Shown here: one piece after another, positions 35,049 to 46,500 of the stretch | Layout of the letters: every line of letters starts with the position of its first letter | Numbering within the stretch: position 1 is the first letter of the stretch | Source of the DNA: Parapristionchus giblindavisi | Taxonomy: Eukaryota > Nematoda > Chromadorea > Rhabditida > Diplogasteridae | Length of the DNA stretch: 64,000 nucleotides | Assembly (NCBI GenBank): GCA_943737045.1 | Contig: CALSFV010000013.1 | Span: 1,402,501 to 1,466,500 of the forward strand | Direction of reading: 5' to 3' | The notes under the pieces: generated by a model | Databases searched by the model: none | Told to the model about the DNA's origin: nothing | What the model saw: only the letters and a program-made list of their open reading frames with translations | Position numbers and translations under genes: made by a program

Positions 35049-35702
35049 ATTAGAAACTTTGAAAGACAACAAAGTTATGACAAAATAAATGTGTTGTATT
35101 GTTCATACATTTTGATTGATTGATATTTACAAAAACAACAACATACAAAACACAGAACAGTACTGGAAATTCAAAGGCACAGACAATTTTACACTCCGCT
35201 TTGGCAATACTCTCTCGTAGACAAAGTATGCAAAAGAGTGTAACCAGAGCGGAGAGTTTCAAATGAGCGCGTGGGGCCACATTTATAAAAACAATATTTG
35301 AGATTGACCTTTCATAATAAACTTGAAATAATAAAATTTTTTAAATTCAAATTGCAATTTTGAATGGAATAAATAATAGGTATATTAACGTTCTAGTGCA
35401 CTTTTCGGCCATCCTCAATTTCTGCATTTTTAAGCCATTTTAAGGCTTATTTTCATTGATTCTGTGTCTTAACTCTTCGAAAAAGTGTCATTTTCAAAAA
35501 TGGTCAAAAAGTCGAGCCAAGTTAGCTCGAGGAGTACCTTTAAGATTGATTCCTCCTCAACTGACTGGCCGGCACATGGCTCAGCGACGCACCATTCGAA
35601 TTCGGAATATTAGTATCAGCGAGGTACCGTAACCCTTCTTCGATACCGTATCCCGAGATGAGGATACCGTAACTACAACTAGATAGTACCGTACCCTTTC
35701 AG

Positions 35703-38700
35703 AAGCGAAAGAAGGTTCCATCGATAAGCAGCACAACAGGCAGCAACTCGAAGAGCAAAGAATCGGTCAAAGAATTGGTCAAGGCAAAGACAAAGTCTAA
35801 ATCGAAGTCGACAAAATCGAACACAACATCAATGAAGAAGACGCTTGCCAGAAGTGAGTGTTCGGGATCAAAGTACAATAGGCAATTTCAAAATTCAATT
35901 TTAGCTAAGAAAAGCGATGCGGAATCAACGAGAGTGAGGACTCGAAAATCCGTGCCCTCCACCACCAACCGTGACGATGCTCACTTCTTCAGACTAGTTG
36001 AGAAGTATAAGTAAGTGGGTGGAGCATTAAAAGGACGGAGCTTGAAATAGGTGGATCTTGAAAAGGGGCGGAGCTGGAAAATGGGCGGAGCTAACGAATT
36101 GGAAACAAATTCAGGTGCCGCAAGGTGGAGATGATCTGTTCATGCCCGGATACCGCATGCGACTGCTGCGAGATACGCATGAGACGGGCGCGGATGTGCG
36201 CTCGGGTGAGTAGTGTCTCGGTTGATACCGTAACCCAAGATAATCGGTTCGGGACCAAATCAATTCAATCGATTTTTTCCAGTCATTGGGAAGATTATGT
36301 TGTGTAGTGTGTCCACCAATTCCCAGCTGCGTTCTCAACAAGGTATATTTGATGTTTGATCTTATTGTTAGATGATCTTTGATCTTTGATCTCCAATGAT
36401 CTTTGATCTTTAAGGCTGCCTTCTGGCCGCCACTCCGCGAATACTACTTCTTTAGTGAATCGGAGGATTTGAAGCGAGTCATTCTAAGGAATGCCAATAA
36501 GTAATTAAATGAATAAAAAAAGCCACATCATCATTCATTTTCAGGGATTCAATGAGAAAGGAGTGGTCGTTCGGTCTGGAGCATGCCTGCTACCCGCCTA
36601 AAAGAAATATTGAGTGTTTCATAGTGCAGACGAAGAAGAAGCATGTATGTAACCTGACCTGAGTCACTTAATTAACTTATTAGGGCCTTAACGACTTAGC
36701 GTCTTAAGTACAGATATCCTTTATGCACCGTTACATTTGCCTTATGTACCTACGCCATAACCTCCTCCGCGTTTCCGTCGTTAGGGGCTACGGTGTAATC
36801 ACGTAAGGTAAATGTAGCGATGCATTAGCCACTAATTATGGTGTCTACAGTATCTGGCGTGCGTGTGCGCTCGGGCGCCGTCTCGCAAACCTCGCTACAC
36901 GATAATCTACTCGCATCCTAACGGCAGTGACATCTCTGACCATCTCAATGGAGTGCCGTCCATAGTCGACATGGCAAGGTATACGGTAGTTAACAGGTCG
37001 AATTCTATCGTGAACTGACTTTAATTATTGCAGTTTCCTCGACTGTGATGTTATCATGTACGATTACTCGGGTTACGGTATCAGCAGTGGTGGATCCTCC
37101 GAGAAGAGTCTTTTTGCCGATATCGAAGCCGTATACAATGTACTGTATCTTAGATACCGTACCCATTCCACACAGTAATCCCACTGCGATCCTCTCGATT
37201 ACAGTACCCTACCGTATTTTCCAAAATATAGTACCGTCGAGTGCGGTACACTACCCTGACCCTCTACGGTACCCGACCGCGCTAATTTTATGCGTACAGT
37301 ATCCCACCGTAACCCTCTCGAGTACCGCACCCTAAACCTCTAGTTTTATGACTACAGTACCCAACCGTAATACAATCGAGTACAGTGTATAATAACGTAA
37401 TCCTATTTACAGCACGTGACCGATATTCTGCGCGTCGACCCTGCCCGCATCATGATATACGGCTACTCGATAGGCACAGCCGCCTCCATCATGCTGCTGT
37501 CGGAGCTGCAGCCGAACGTCGCAGGTGAGCGAACGTGTTCACCTAACGTACCCCCCCCCCCAGATATAAGGGAGTAGGATCGATTTCCCTCATCCCTCCC
37601 CGTACCCCACATAGAAAAAATATCTAGCAACGTTTCTCTAGGGAATTCTTCTCTTATGGGTACTGGAAACATTCCCTTTTAGGTTAGGGAATAGGGTCGA
37701 ATTCCCTTATCTATGAGGGAAGAATACCGCATAGAGACTTTTCTAGGGAATCATTCCCTTATCGATAAGGCTTTTTTTCTGTGAGTGCCCTATCATCAGA
37801 TCAGATACCGTACTTTTCTGCTATATTGTTCTGTATCTATTTCAAATATCTACCTTAATCGAGCTGAAAATTACTGTATCCCGTAGGTTTTAAAAATACC
37901 GCATCCCGAAGGTTTACAAAATACCGTAACCCGAAATTTTAAAAAAATACCGTATCTCGAAGATTTTCAAAATACTGTAACCCGAAGGTTTTCAAAATAC
38001 CTTATCGCGGAGAATTTCAAAATACCGTATCCCGAAATTTTCAAATTACCGTAACCCTAAGATGATTTATCTCAGGACTTATTCTGCTCGCTCCCATCAC
38101 TTCGATGGTACGAGTGCTCATATGGCGTCGTCTGTGCTTCAATCGTCCCTTCGAGCGAACGCGACCCTATCTGGACAAGTTCCGCTCCAAAGAAAGGGTA
38201 AATTAATAATATCACCGGTAGTGCAGTGGTTGTCTGATAGCTTGGTAGACCGAAAGTTGTCGGTTCGACTCCCGGTCGAGGACATGTCTTTTGCAGATCA
38301 CCCAGGTCACCGTGCCCATTCTGATCTGTCATGGTCTCGACGATAACATTGTTCCGGTCGACCATGGATATGCGCTCTACGAATGCGCTCCGAAGAAGGT
38401 GATTGGGCACTACTTCAGAATAGTGTAACAGAACACCCGGCAAGTCCAAAATGATATGAAAAAATGAAATAAACAGCAATAAAAGGACGTTTAAAGGGAG
38501 CATAACCTCACTCAATGGTCTCTTCGACGCGCAATGCTCTCTCGTTGTTAGAGAACAGAGAAATAGTGTGCGCAATGAAGAGACCATTGAGTGAGGTAAC
38601 GCTCCCTTTAAATTAGACATTTATACTATTATTTTAGACTGGTACCCATTCTGAAGTAGTGCCGGTTATTGATTGATAAAGATACCGTATTCCTACTGTA

Positions 38701-39056
38701 CTTATCGTACTTCCAAGATACAGTAATCTTAGGTGGAACCACTCTGGGTCAAGGACACGAACCATAATAACCTTGAGAACAACCAAGAGACATGGAAGCG
38801 AATACGGCATTTCCTCTACAAGTATAGTAGTTTATTGAATATAAAAATTCCTCATGATTTCTTTCTTTTAATTCGTCCAAATTCAATGGATATTTTCAGC
38901 GAGTGCCGTACGCCAGAAGAGAAGAGTGCCCCGCCCTCTTCGGTATACTATGGCCAAAGTAATGTAATTATTGATTGATTTGCAGTGCTAATCGGGTCAA
39001 TCGATATTCGTGAGCTACAGTATGAGGATATCTTCTTCAACTCGCAATCACGATAG
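35703..39056 (+). CDS. ABHD17-like hydrolase, duplicated 5'-truncated copy
   Basis: Exons equivalent to 7-19 of the upstream gene: 35703-36010, 36115-36205, 36283-36342, 36415-36500, 36545-36644, 36851-36978, 37034-37139, 37413-37524, 38076-38197, 38297-38398, 38733-38821, 38900-38958, 38986-39056. All splice sites and the frame are preserved, and the Ser-Asp-His motifs (GYSIG, HGLDDN, NHNNLE) are unchanged. Exons 1-6 were not duplicated. The first in-frame ATG is at 35832, inside the Lys/Ser-rich exon, which would give a protein about 245 residues shorter at its N terminus, closer to typical ABHD17 proteins. Scattered substitutions (Lys to Asn in exon 10, Asn to Lys in exon 16) do not hit motifs. 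Expression is uncertain because no promoter was carried over; read-through, trans-splicing or a chimeric transcript are possible. AATAAA at 39092-39097. Confidence 0.65.
38490..38612. mobile_element. TTAA MITE present in one duplication copy only
   Basis: The empty site in copy 1 reads GGACGTTTAAATTAGAG (about 34597). Here it reads GGACGTTTAAAGGGAGC ... GCTCCCTTTAAATTAGAC. The insert is 117 bp including one target copy, and the duplicated bases are TTAA (or TTTAAA). The ends form inverted repeats around ACCTCACTCAATGGTCTCTTC. It lies in intron 16 of the truncated hydrolase copy. Confidence 0.95.
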
Positions 39057-39611
39057 ATTAGAAACTTTGAAAGACAACAAAGTTATGACAAAATAAATGT
39101 GTTGTATTGTTCATACATTTTGATTGATTGATATTTACAAAAACAACAACATACAAAACACAGAACAGTACTGGAAATTCAAAGGCACAGACAATTTTAC
39201 ACTCCGCTTTGGCAATACTCTCTCGTAGACAAAGTATGAAAAGAGTGTAACCAGAGCGGAGAGTTTCAAATGAGCGCGTGGGGCCACATTTATAAAAACA
39301 ATATTTGAGATTGACCTTTCATAATAAACTTGAAATAATAAAATTTTTTAAATTCAAATTGCAATTTTGAATGGAATAAATAATAGGTATATTAACGTTC
39401 TAGTGCACTTTTCGGCCATCCTCAATTTCTGCATTTTTAAGCCATTTTAAGGCTTATTTTCATTGATTCTGTGTCTTAACTCTTCGAAAAAGTGTCATTT
39501 TCAAAAATGGTCAAAAAGTCGAAATGCGCTAGAAAAAAGTGGTCGAAATGGATGGTCGAAATGGTCGAGAAAACTGCGCTAACAATTTTGAATAAAAAAT
39601 TACCTAAATAA

Positions 39612-40917
39612 ATGCATTTTACAAAAGACCTGAAGCCATTAACAAAGATCTCTTAGAATTAGCAGACACATTAGAAATCAAGAATTTCAGAGGCATCTTT
39701 ATGAGAGATACTCTTCCTTCTCAAATTAGAATAAAAAGAAGTAGGTATTGTCAATCTAGATTCTTCTAATAATGAAGGTACTCATTGGGTCTGTTGTTCC
39801 AAGAAAAGCAAGCAATGTTAATACTTTGATTCCTTTGGATTAGATCCACCTTTAGAACTTCAAAAATATTTAAAAGGTGAAAAAGATAGAAAAAATAGAA
39901 CTCTCCACATTTCAAATACAAGAATTCGGAACTCCTCACTGTGGTTATTACTGTTTACTTCTTCTAACAAGGGAAGCACCAGTTGCGACGGAGACGATTC
40001 TGAAACCGACCCATATGGGTCGTTAGGGTTGAGGTGGAGACCGCCAAAAATGTTTTCAAAAGTTGCCAAACTGTTCTGGTAATCGATATTTTCAATCAAT
40101 ATTTTTCAAAAATATGCGCCGCTAAAATACCATAATTCTGTGTTCAATGAAGCTGCAGATTTCAAACTTGGCAGAGACAATAGCCCACGAGTGATACAAA
40201 ACCTGGTCTAGCATGACCCCAGTTGAGTTCTGGGAAATTTTAAAAATTTATTTTTTCTTATTTTGAGAGGTACAGGCAGTACCTTCTCAGGTTAATTTCG
40301 ATTCAATTTAAAAGCCAGATGTCTTCTATATATAGTAGACGACAATATACTAGAGTTTCATGATATTTCGTGTTTTTCGGGAAAAGTTATAATTGAAGAA
40401 AGATGGTAGAAACCAGTTTCACGCTTTTTTCGAAATTGTCTGAATTTGCCCGATTAGGCTTAGACTTTGCCACGACAATTATCATGGAGACACAAGATGA
40501 TCCCTATAATAGAAAAGCTATGGATGCTCTTTTAGTCCCACAGCAAATCATTTTACTTTTTTAGACTTTCTGCAAAAATCGTGTATGTTCAAAATTGTTC
40601 AAAATTCAACCGATCGGAGTCATTCTCTACCATGTTTTGGAAATCTCGTGGGCTATTATCTCTGCCAATTTTGGAATCTGCAGCTTCATTGAACACAGAG
40701 TTATGGTATTTAAGCGGCGCATATTTTGAAAAATATTGATTGAATATATCGATTACCAGAACAGTTTGGCAACTTTTGAAAACAGTTTTGGCGGTCTCCC
40801 CCTCAACCCTAACGTCCCATATGGGTCGCTTTAAGAATCATCTCCGTCGCAACTGGTGCTTCCCTTGTAAAGTTACTAGAAACCTATGATTTTGAGAAAT
40901 CAGTAATTGGTCTGATG
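39612..40917 (+). pseudogene. Decayed Polinton-type cysteine protease, split by a MITE
   Basis: Pieces in order: LLELADTLEIKNFRGIFMRD (39639-39698), then after a frameshift VGIVNLDSSNNEGTHWVCC, then after an in-frame TAA YFDSFGLDPPLELQKYL, then after another frameshift FGTPHCGYYCLLLL up to 39967. The tail KLLETYDFEKSVIGLM resumes after the MITE at about 40870. The THW, YFDSFG and HCGYYC motifs are those of the adenain-like maturation protease carried by Polinton/Maverick elements. The gene is clearly dead: two frameshifts, a stop and a 900-bp insertion. No other Polinton genes (polymerase, integrase, capsid) are seen nearby. Confidence 0.65.
39968..40867. mobile_element. Harbinger-like MITE inside the protease pseudogene
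   Basis: 900 bp with the same ends as the element at 23129 (CAAGGGAAGCACCAGTTGCG), TAA on both sides (39965-39967, 40868-40870), and long inverted arms of more than 300 bp including CTGCAGATTCCAAA-like segments. No transposase frame. Confidence 0.85.
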
Positions 40918-41067
40918 TGAACACCATCATCGATTACAACACCTTTTGGATACACCGGAGATAGGACTATTCAATAAAACTATTCAATTCTTAAGTCTTA
41001 AAATAATCAATGTAATCATAATTGAATTGCAACATTCTCAACTTAGAATCATCGTACACACTATTGA

Positions 41068-41276
41068 CCGTATAAAATACACGTCTTTATTTGGTACGAG
41101 AGTAGCCAACCACTGCCACAATGAATTTCTATGTTTAGAGAGAGTGCACCGGTGAGAGAGTAGGTGGATCAGAGAGATCGAGGAAGGAAAGGAGGATAGA
41201 GTGAGGAGTTAATCGATAGTTCTTCCTCTGTTTAGCATCAGTAGCAATGCAATTATGCAAGTACATTTTATACGGA
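41068..41276. mobile_element. MITE with CCGTATAAAATGTACTTG ends, copy 1
   Basis: Ends CCGTATAAAATACACG and CAAGTACATTTTATACGG are inverted. The interior shares TTTGGTACGAGAGTAGCCAA and GGAGTTAATCGATAGTT with the copies at 50929-51111 and 63073-63280. No coding sequence. Confidence 0.7.
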
Positions 41277-41325
41277 CATTACAAGGAATTTGAATTGACA
41301 TGTCATGAATTTAATCGGAATACAA

Positions 41326-42201
41326 TTAAACGAAAACGGAATAATCACACTTGAAAGGAAAACCTCCAAGATTTATAGTATGATATTCCTTTTTAATTTC
41401 AACATCTGGATTGCTTCCGGCAATAAAAATCTTATTAAATTCGGCCCAAAGTTGCTTGCGATCAAATTTTGCAAACTCGAGTACAAAATTCTCAACATCG
41501 GATATAATTTGTGCGTATTCATTCGTACGAAACTTTCCCTCGCGATGCATCCTAAATTTATTTTTAAATATTAAAATAAATAAATATTAATTAATAAAAT
41601 ATAGTTATAAGAGAAATAAAAGAATCAAAAAAATTAAAGCAAAAATAAATATAAAGGAAAATTATAATAATAATTCGGTTATGCATTAAAGCATATAAAC
41701 TTAAACAACTCACTCTTCTGCTTTAGTCCAACAATCGAATAAATAATTAAAGTGATTCCACGGTAGTGCAGATTGATGAAGGGCAAATCGGCAGAAATAG
41801 TTCAACGAATTATGCGACTTCAAATCAATGCCGCCACAAGTCAAATAAAGCTCCTTCACTGCATAGACGGCTGCAAACCAAGTCTTTTCGACGGATTGAA
41901 CGATGTCAGGAGGCGAAAGTGATAAATAATGACGGGCTTTATCGATAAAAGTTGTGGCAGTGTATTGTTCCATGTCTTTCTGAGAACAAAGTAATTAAAA
42001 AAAAAAGTGTTTGTTAACTCGTAGTTTTATTTTTAGAAAGCTTATTAAGATTTATTAAAAAAAGACTAAAATAAATCATACCTCGGACTCGCAATTTTCC
42101 AAGAGAGTTACATTCTTCTTAAACATTTCGCGCAAATCGTCAAAATTCCTCTCATCAACACAAATCAATTCACAACCATTAGCGACAAACTTCTTCGGCA
42201 T
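41326..42201 (-). CDS. Uncharacterised 203-aa protein, PaREP1/HEPN-like
   Basis: Three exons on the - strand join in frame: 42201-42082, 41979-41714, 41551-41326. The start MPKKFVANGCELI is the first ATG and the stop is TAA. The middle exon has VEKTWFAAVYAVKELYL followed by LKSHNSLNYFCRFALHQ, which resembles the helical repeat of the PaREP1/HEPN-type families (a Trp/Ala helix, then a conserved S-H). No signal peptide, membrane segment or metal site. The assignment is by pattern only. It could be a nematode-specific helical protein of another family. It lies alone on the - strand between the protease pseudogene and the lipase array, with a MITE 50 bp after its stop. Confidence 0.6.
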
Positions 42202-42498
42202 TATTCTGAAATCAAAATTTTAGTAAAGCTATTTAAGAAAAAACACAAAAATTAATAAGTAGACAAAATTATCCCCATCCATCACCGTTCTTGAGGGTAT
42301 ATTGATTAAATATTACTTCACAATTTTTTTCGACAGTATCGTTCATGCGTGAGCATGTGATAAATATATAAAATTATTATGGAAGAATGCGATGTTGGCA
42401 GTTTCTCGTCTTCCTCTGCGTCTCTGCTCACAGACGCGTCACTCTCATCACCATTCCACTCTAGCCCAACGCATTTGCATGTCAGAACAGTTGGGACA

Positions 42499-42621
42499 TT
42501 TAAAGGGAGTGTAACCTCTCTCAACGGTCTCTTCAACGCGCCACGCTCTCTCGTTGTTAGAGAACAGAGAAATAGTGTGCGCAATGAAGATACCATTAAG
42601 TGAGGTTACGCTTCCTTTAAA
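42499..42621. mobile_element. TTAA MITE (TTTAAAGGG family)
   Basis: TTTAAAGGGAGTGTAACCTC at the left, GAGGTTACGCTTCCTTTAAA at the right, around GTTAGAGAACAGAGAAATAG. Directly followed by a MITE of the CTCTGGCC family (42625-42715). Confidence 0.85.
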
Positions 42622-42715
42622 GGCACACTAGAAGCTAATTTTACTCTCCACTTTGGCAACACTCTCTCGTAGGTAAAGTAAGCGAAAGAGTGTGGACAGA
42701 GCGGAGAGTTCCAAA

Positions 42716-43564
42716 TTCGTCATTAAGGGATTACATTTATTTTTAAAAAAACAATATTTTAAACTGATCTTTAAGTTTTGAAAGGAATACAGATGAGCTG
42801 AGAAAGAAACTATCTTTTAGGGAATTGCCGTCTTGTTTTATAAAGTCTCTAGAAAGACCGGGTGCTGTCTACGGAAGATGGCCGCGACACCAGGCAAAGC
42901 TTTATGGTGTCTAGACGTAGCGGCCGAAGCACCATGAAGCACATTATTACTTAATAGTTTTATTGTTACAAATATTTTAAATACGTGCATGCATATCACT
43001 CCTGTATATTGATTTACTTGCTAAATTAATTGCCAACATTTTTTGCTGTTTGCAAACTGTAATTCATTCATAGCTCATTACATTAGAACAACTTTTTGTT
43101 TCTCAGCCGATTAGGGTCAGCTGGGTCGCCATTAGGGTTCTCCAAGGAGCGGATATGAATCTCGTGAGTTGCTCGCATGTATCCATCTCATCGACTGTCC
43201 GGTCATCTATTTATTTATTTATTTGATACACCCGTGACAGGTGCGAAAGCAAATACAGAAGCGATTAGAAAAATAATAGTAATAATAGAAAGGACTTGGG
43301 GAATGTGACAGGGGTAATTTGACGATATCTATCATATCTCCGGTGTTCCAGTAGGTGTGTGGTGGACGAGGTCTCAGAACGGGAAGGGGATCATCTTCCT
43401 CTTTCTCCTTCATATGAACTTCACAAATACATGCATAGTGCAAATGATAAAATTGTAAAATTATATTAAATGATTGATTGATTGCGTACGATTTTATCGT
43501 GCTTCAAAAAATGACCAAATCAGAAATCGATAATTCGAAAATCTATAAATCGATACTCCGTAAA
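42716..43564. other. Intergenic stretch downstream of lipase A
   Basis: AT-rich DNA with a TTTA microsatellite (43207-43222). I see no gene, tRNA or recognisable element. Confidence 0.5.
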
Positions 43565-46500
43565 TCACTTGCACCCATCCTTGCCGTACTGAGTGATGTC
43601 AACACCGTAGTAATGAAGATGGTCATCGAAGTTGAGGTCGTTTGGGCTGCAAAAAAAACAAATGACAATTACTTAAATTTTCTCGTGGATTTCGTATACT
43701 TTTTTTTATTTCGTATGCCCACAAATTGTGATATCGTACATGTCCTCAAGATGGGAGAGCTCTGGACTGAACCGGAGAGAAGGAATCGAATGCTTTTATA
43801 GGGGAATGTGGTGATATGGAAATGAAATTGGATTAGGATGATAGAGTATGGGAAAGGAGGACCACAACCGAGAAAAGGATCGGTTACTACGAGAAATGAA
43901 TAATGAGTCATGAGGAATGAGAAATGACTAGAATTAATATGTAATATCACCTGGGCCAGAAATCAAAGAAGTGCCTAAAAATCATTGCATCATGAACGGT
44001 ATGAATGGATCTGAATGAATCAGGCCTATCAAGCGAATTTGAGCGATCCTGCCATTTTCGATATTTTTCTATTTATTTCGTTGTTTCTTTCTCATTCGAA
44101 TATACACAATTCGCTGATCCATTCAGATCCATTCACCCCGTTCATGATAAATAGCGTCTTCGTGCAGCGCCATTTGCGACCCTGACTCCCTCATTTTGTA
44201 CAGTGAGTATTCTACACAATTTTCGAAAAGCCTTAATTTTACAGGGGCACCCCTATGCGGCGCCCATATACATACAGTGCTGGACAATATCCTATCATAT
44301 TTTGATTTTTCAGTCAAAACTTTTTTCGCAGGCAACCGTTTCTCTTCTTTTTTAGTATGTTTGTATAGATGATATTGTGATATAGCACTCCAATGTTTTT
44401 CGATATTGGTTCACAAATAACGGAATATTGATCAATTCTCGAAAACACCGTTTGTTCATTATCGGAGAGCGACCCTAGTCAGAGCGCTCAAACTATCTTC
44501 GAACAAAACACAGAGAAAAGAGGTGTAATCCACAGCACATAAGACCTGTGAACTGTTGTTTCTAACACTTTTTGAGCTATTTTAACACCCAAAAAGTGTT
44601 AAATATAACACTTCACAGGTCTTATGTGCTGTAGACTACACCTCTTTTCTATGTGTGAACTTACTTGCCACTTGCGCAAATAATGTCTTCCTGCTTCCCA
44701 CACACGGTGTAACTGCTACCTGGGTGCATGTCATTGCCATAGTACACCTGAAACTGATAATGTTACAGTTTGCTAGATAAACGAAGTTCATTTAAGAAAA
44801 ATATTTTTGTTGTTCAATAGGCTTGTGTTCACAGCCGATCAGGTTACCAAAGCCTTTTGATTGACTGAGCAATTAAATATAGCTGTATTTTATGACACTT
44901 CAGAGTGAAATTTGTATAATTTTGAGTGCTGCACATTGCAAGACGGGTGTCTCAACTCTATTGCTGGTCTACTGTCTTTAACAAAGAGTCAGACCGAGAG
45001 AATATCGCCCAGTTTTTGAATAGAACATTTCATTATGTTTGGTTACCTCAGTTTTATGATGGGTATATTTCATGAACTTGGGTGGAATATGCGGGACGAC
45101 ATCTTGCTTGTGAACGATACGGTAAGAAGTAAGCTGAAATTTTTCGTTGATTTATTTCAAAGAAATAGTTCAACACGACACATTCGCGCATTTCCTGCGA
45201 GCCAACTTGACTAACGTTCAAGGGATTAGCAGAATATCACATACCCTCGCGTCCTGTTGATCGGCGTACGTTTGATCTCCGACTCGAGGCATACCCATCG
45301 TGTATAGCGTGATCCTGGGCAAAATAAATTCTCACAAAGCACAAGACTTGAATTATTTAATAGTTATCGCTTCGAATTCAAACGTAGGGCAACTATATGA
45401 TGTTCACTTTATGTAGGATAAAACTTTCTCTGAATCTGTATCGAAGACATACATCCACAAATCAATAATTCAATAACAGAGACTACTGCCAGCACACAAA
45501 AAAAAACTTTTTTCTTGATCTTTTACTTGCTCGGGATGAAATTGCGCATATAGACCGTATGGGCGAGACCATAGCAATCGAAACAGAACACAACACCGAT
45601 TCTAGCTGAAAATACATTTTGAAAAGCATAACACTCACTTCTCAGCCGGGAAAATTCCTTGTGCGACGATGTGTGCAGCAGCGAGGTCGGCCATTGCACC
45701 TCCGAGAGAGTGACCCGTGATCTGAAAATTATGCCGTTCATTGATCTTTCATCAGAGTTCGTTCAACAGAATTACTCGCACAATAGAAGGAAGTGGCATA
45801 GGCATAACAAACAAAACAAAAGCCTGCTGGGAAATCTATAAATAGTTGTAAGCTTGTAAGCTAGACACCAAAGGAAGAACGATTCCAGAGAGTTCTTACG
45901 TAGAGCTTGAATGAGGGATTCCCTCTGAGCATTCTCTGGAGGTCGTCTCCGAGTCCGGCATTCCATGTCTAAAAGAGACGAATCTGTTTTGAGACGGCTC
46001 TGTATTCGGTCGTTTCGTCGCGTTTTCGCATATGACGTGAGCAAACATGATCATCTGAGGTCATCCATGATTTTGCACTTTTGACGACACCTTTGTCGGC
46101 AAACGGTTTGACACCTTTCATGGATACGGCGTCTCATATAGAGGAATAGTTCTTATTTTGACCTTCACTCTCTCTCCTCTCACAATCAGTACTCCTATCA
46201 GAAAAAGAACGATTAGCCGTTCAAGTTAGGTTTTTTTAGATATTTAATTTTGTCGTTTAATGAACTCACATCCAGAAATCCTTGATGGAAATAGAGTGCA
46301 ACTTGTCCTCCGTCTTCGAAATCACTCTGCCATATATATAATTATAATACTAACTAATCAAAAAATCAAAGTTGCTCTACCACATTTGTTTTCATTTTTC
46401 TTGTTGATATTTTGATATATCATAAGCACAATAAAAAATGGATACCGAGATACAACTTAAATGTGTTTTTTTTCTGATTTTATCTACCTTAGGCTCGAAA

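Larger units (their letters stand above)
31636..35513 (+). repeat. Segmental tandem duplication, copy 1
   Basis: This 3878-bp unit, from GAGCCAAGTTAGCTCG to TCAAAAAGTC, is repeated directly at 35514-39520 with few differences, mostly single bases plus short intronic indels. The junction TCAAAAAGTC/GAGCCAAG at 35513/35514 is clean. The unit starts in intron 6 of the ABHD17-like gene and ends about 460 bp after its stop. Confidence 0.95.
35514..39520 (+). repeat. Segmental tandem duplication, copy 2
   Basis: Direct repeat of 31636-35513, 4007 bp long. The extra length is mainly a 117-bp MITE insertion at 38496-38612 and small intronic differences. The sequence becomes unrelated after 39520 (GAAATGCGCTAG). 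Confidence 0.95.

Noticed and set aside
38072..38620. 182-codon frame on the - strand
   Set aside because: Antisense of hydrolase exons 15 and 16, the tRNA-like intron and a MITE; it depends on the MITE insertion.
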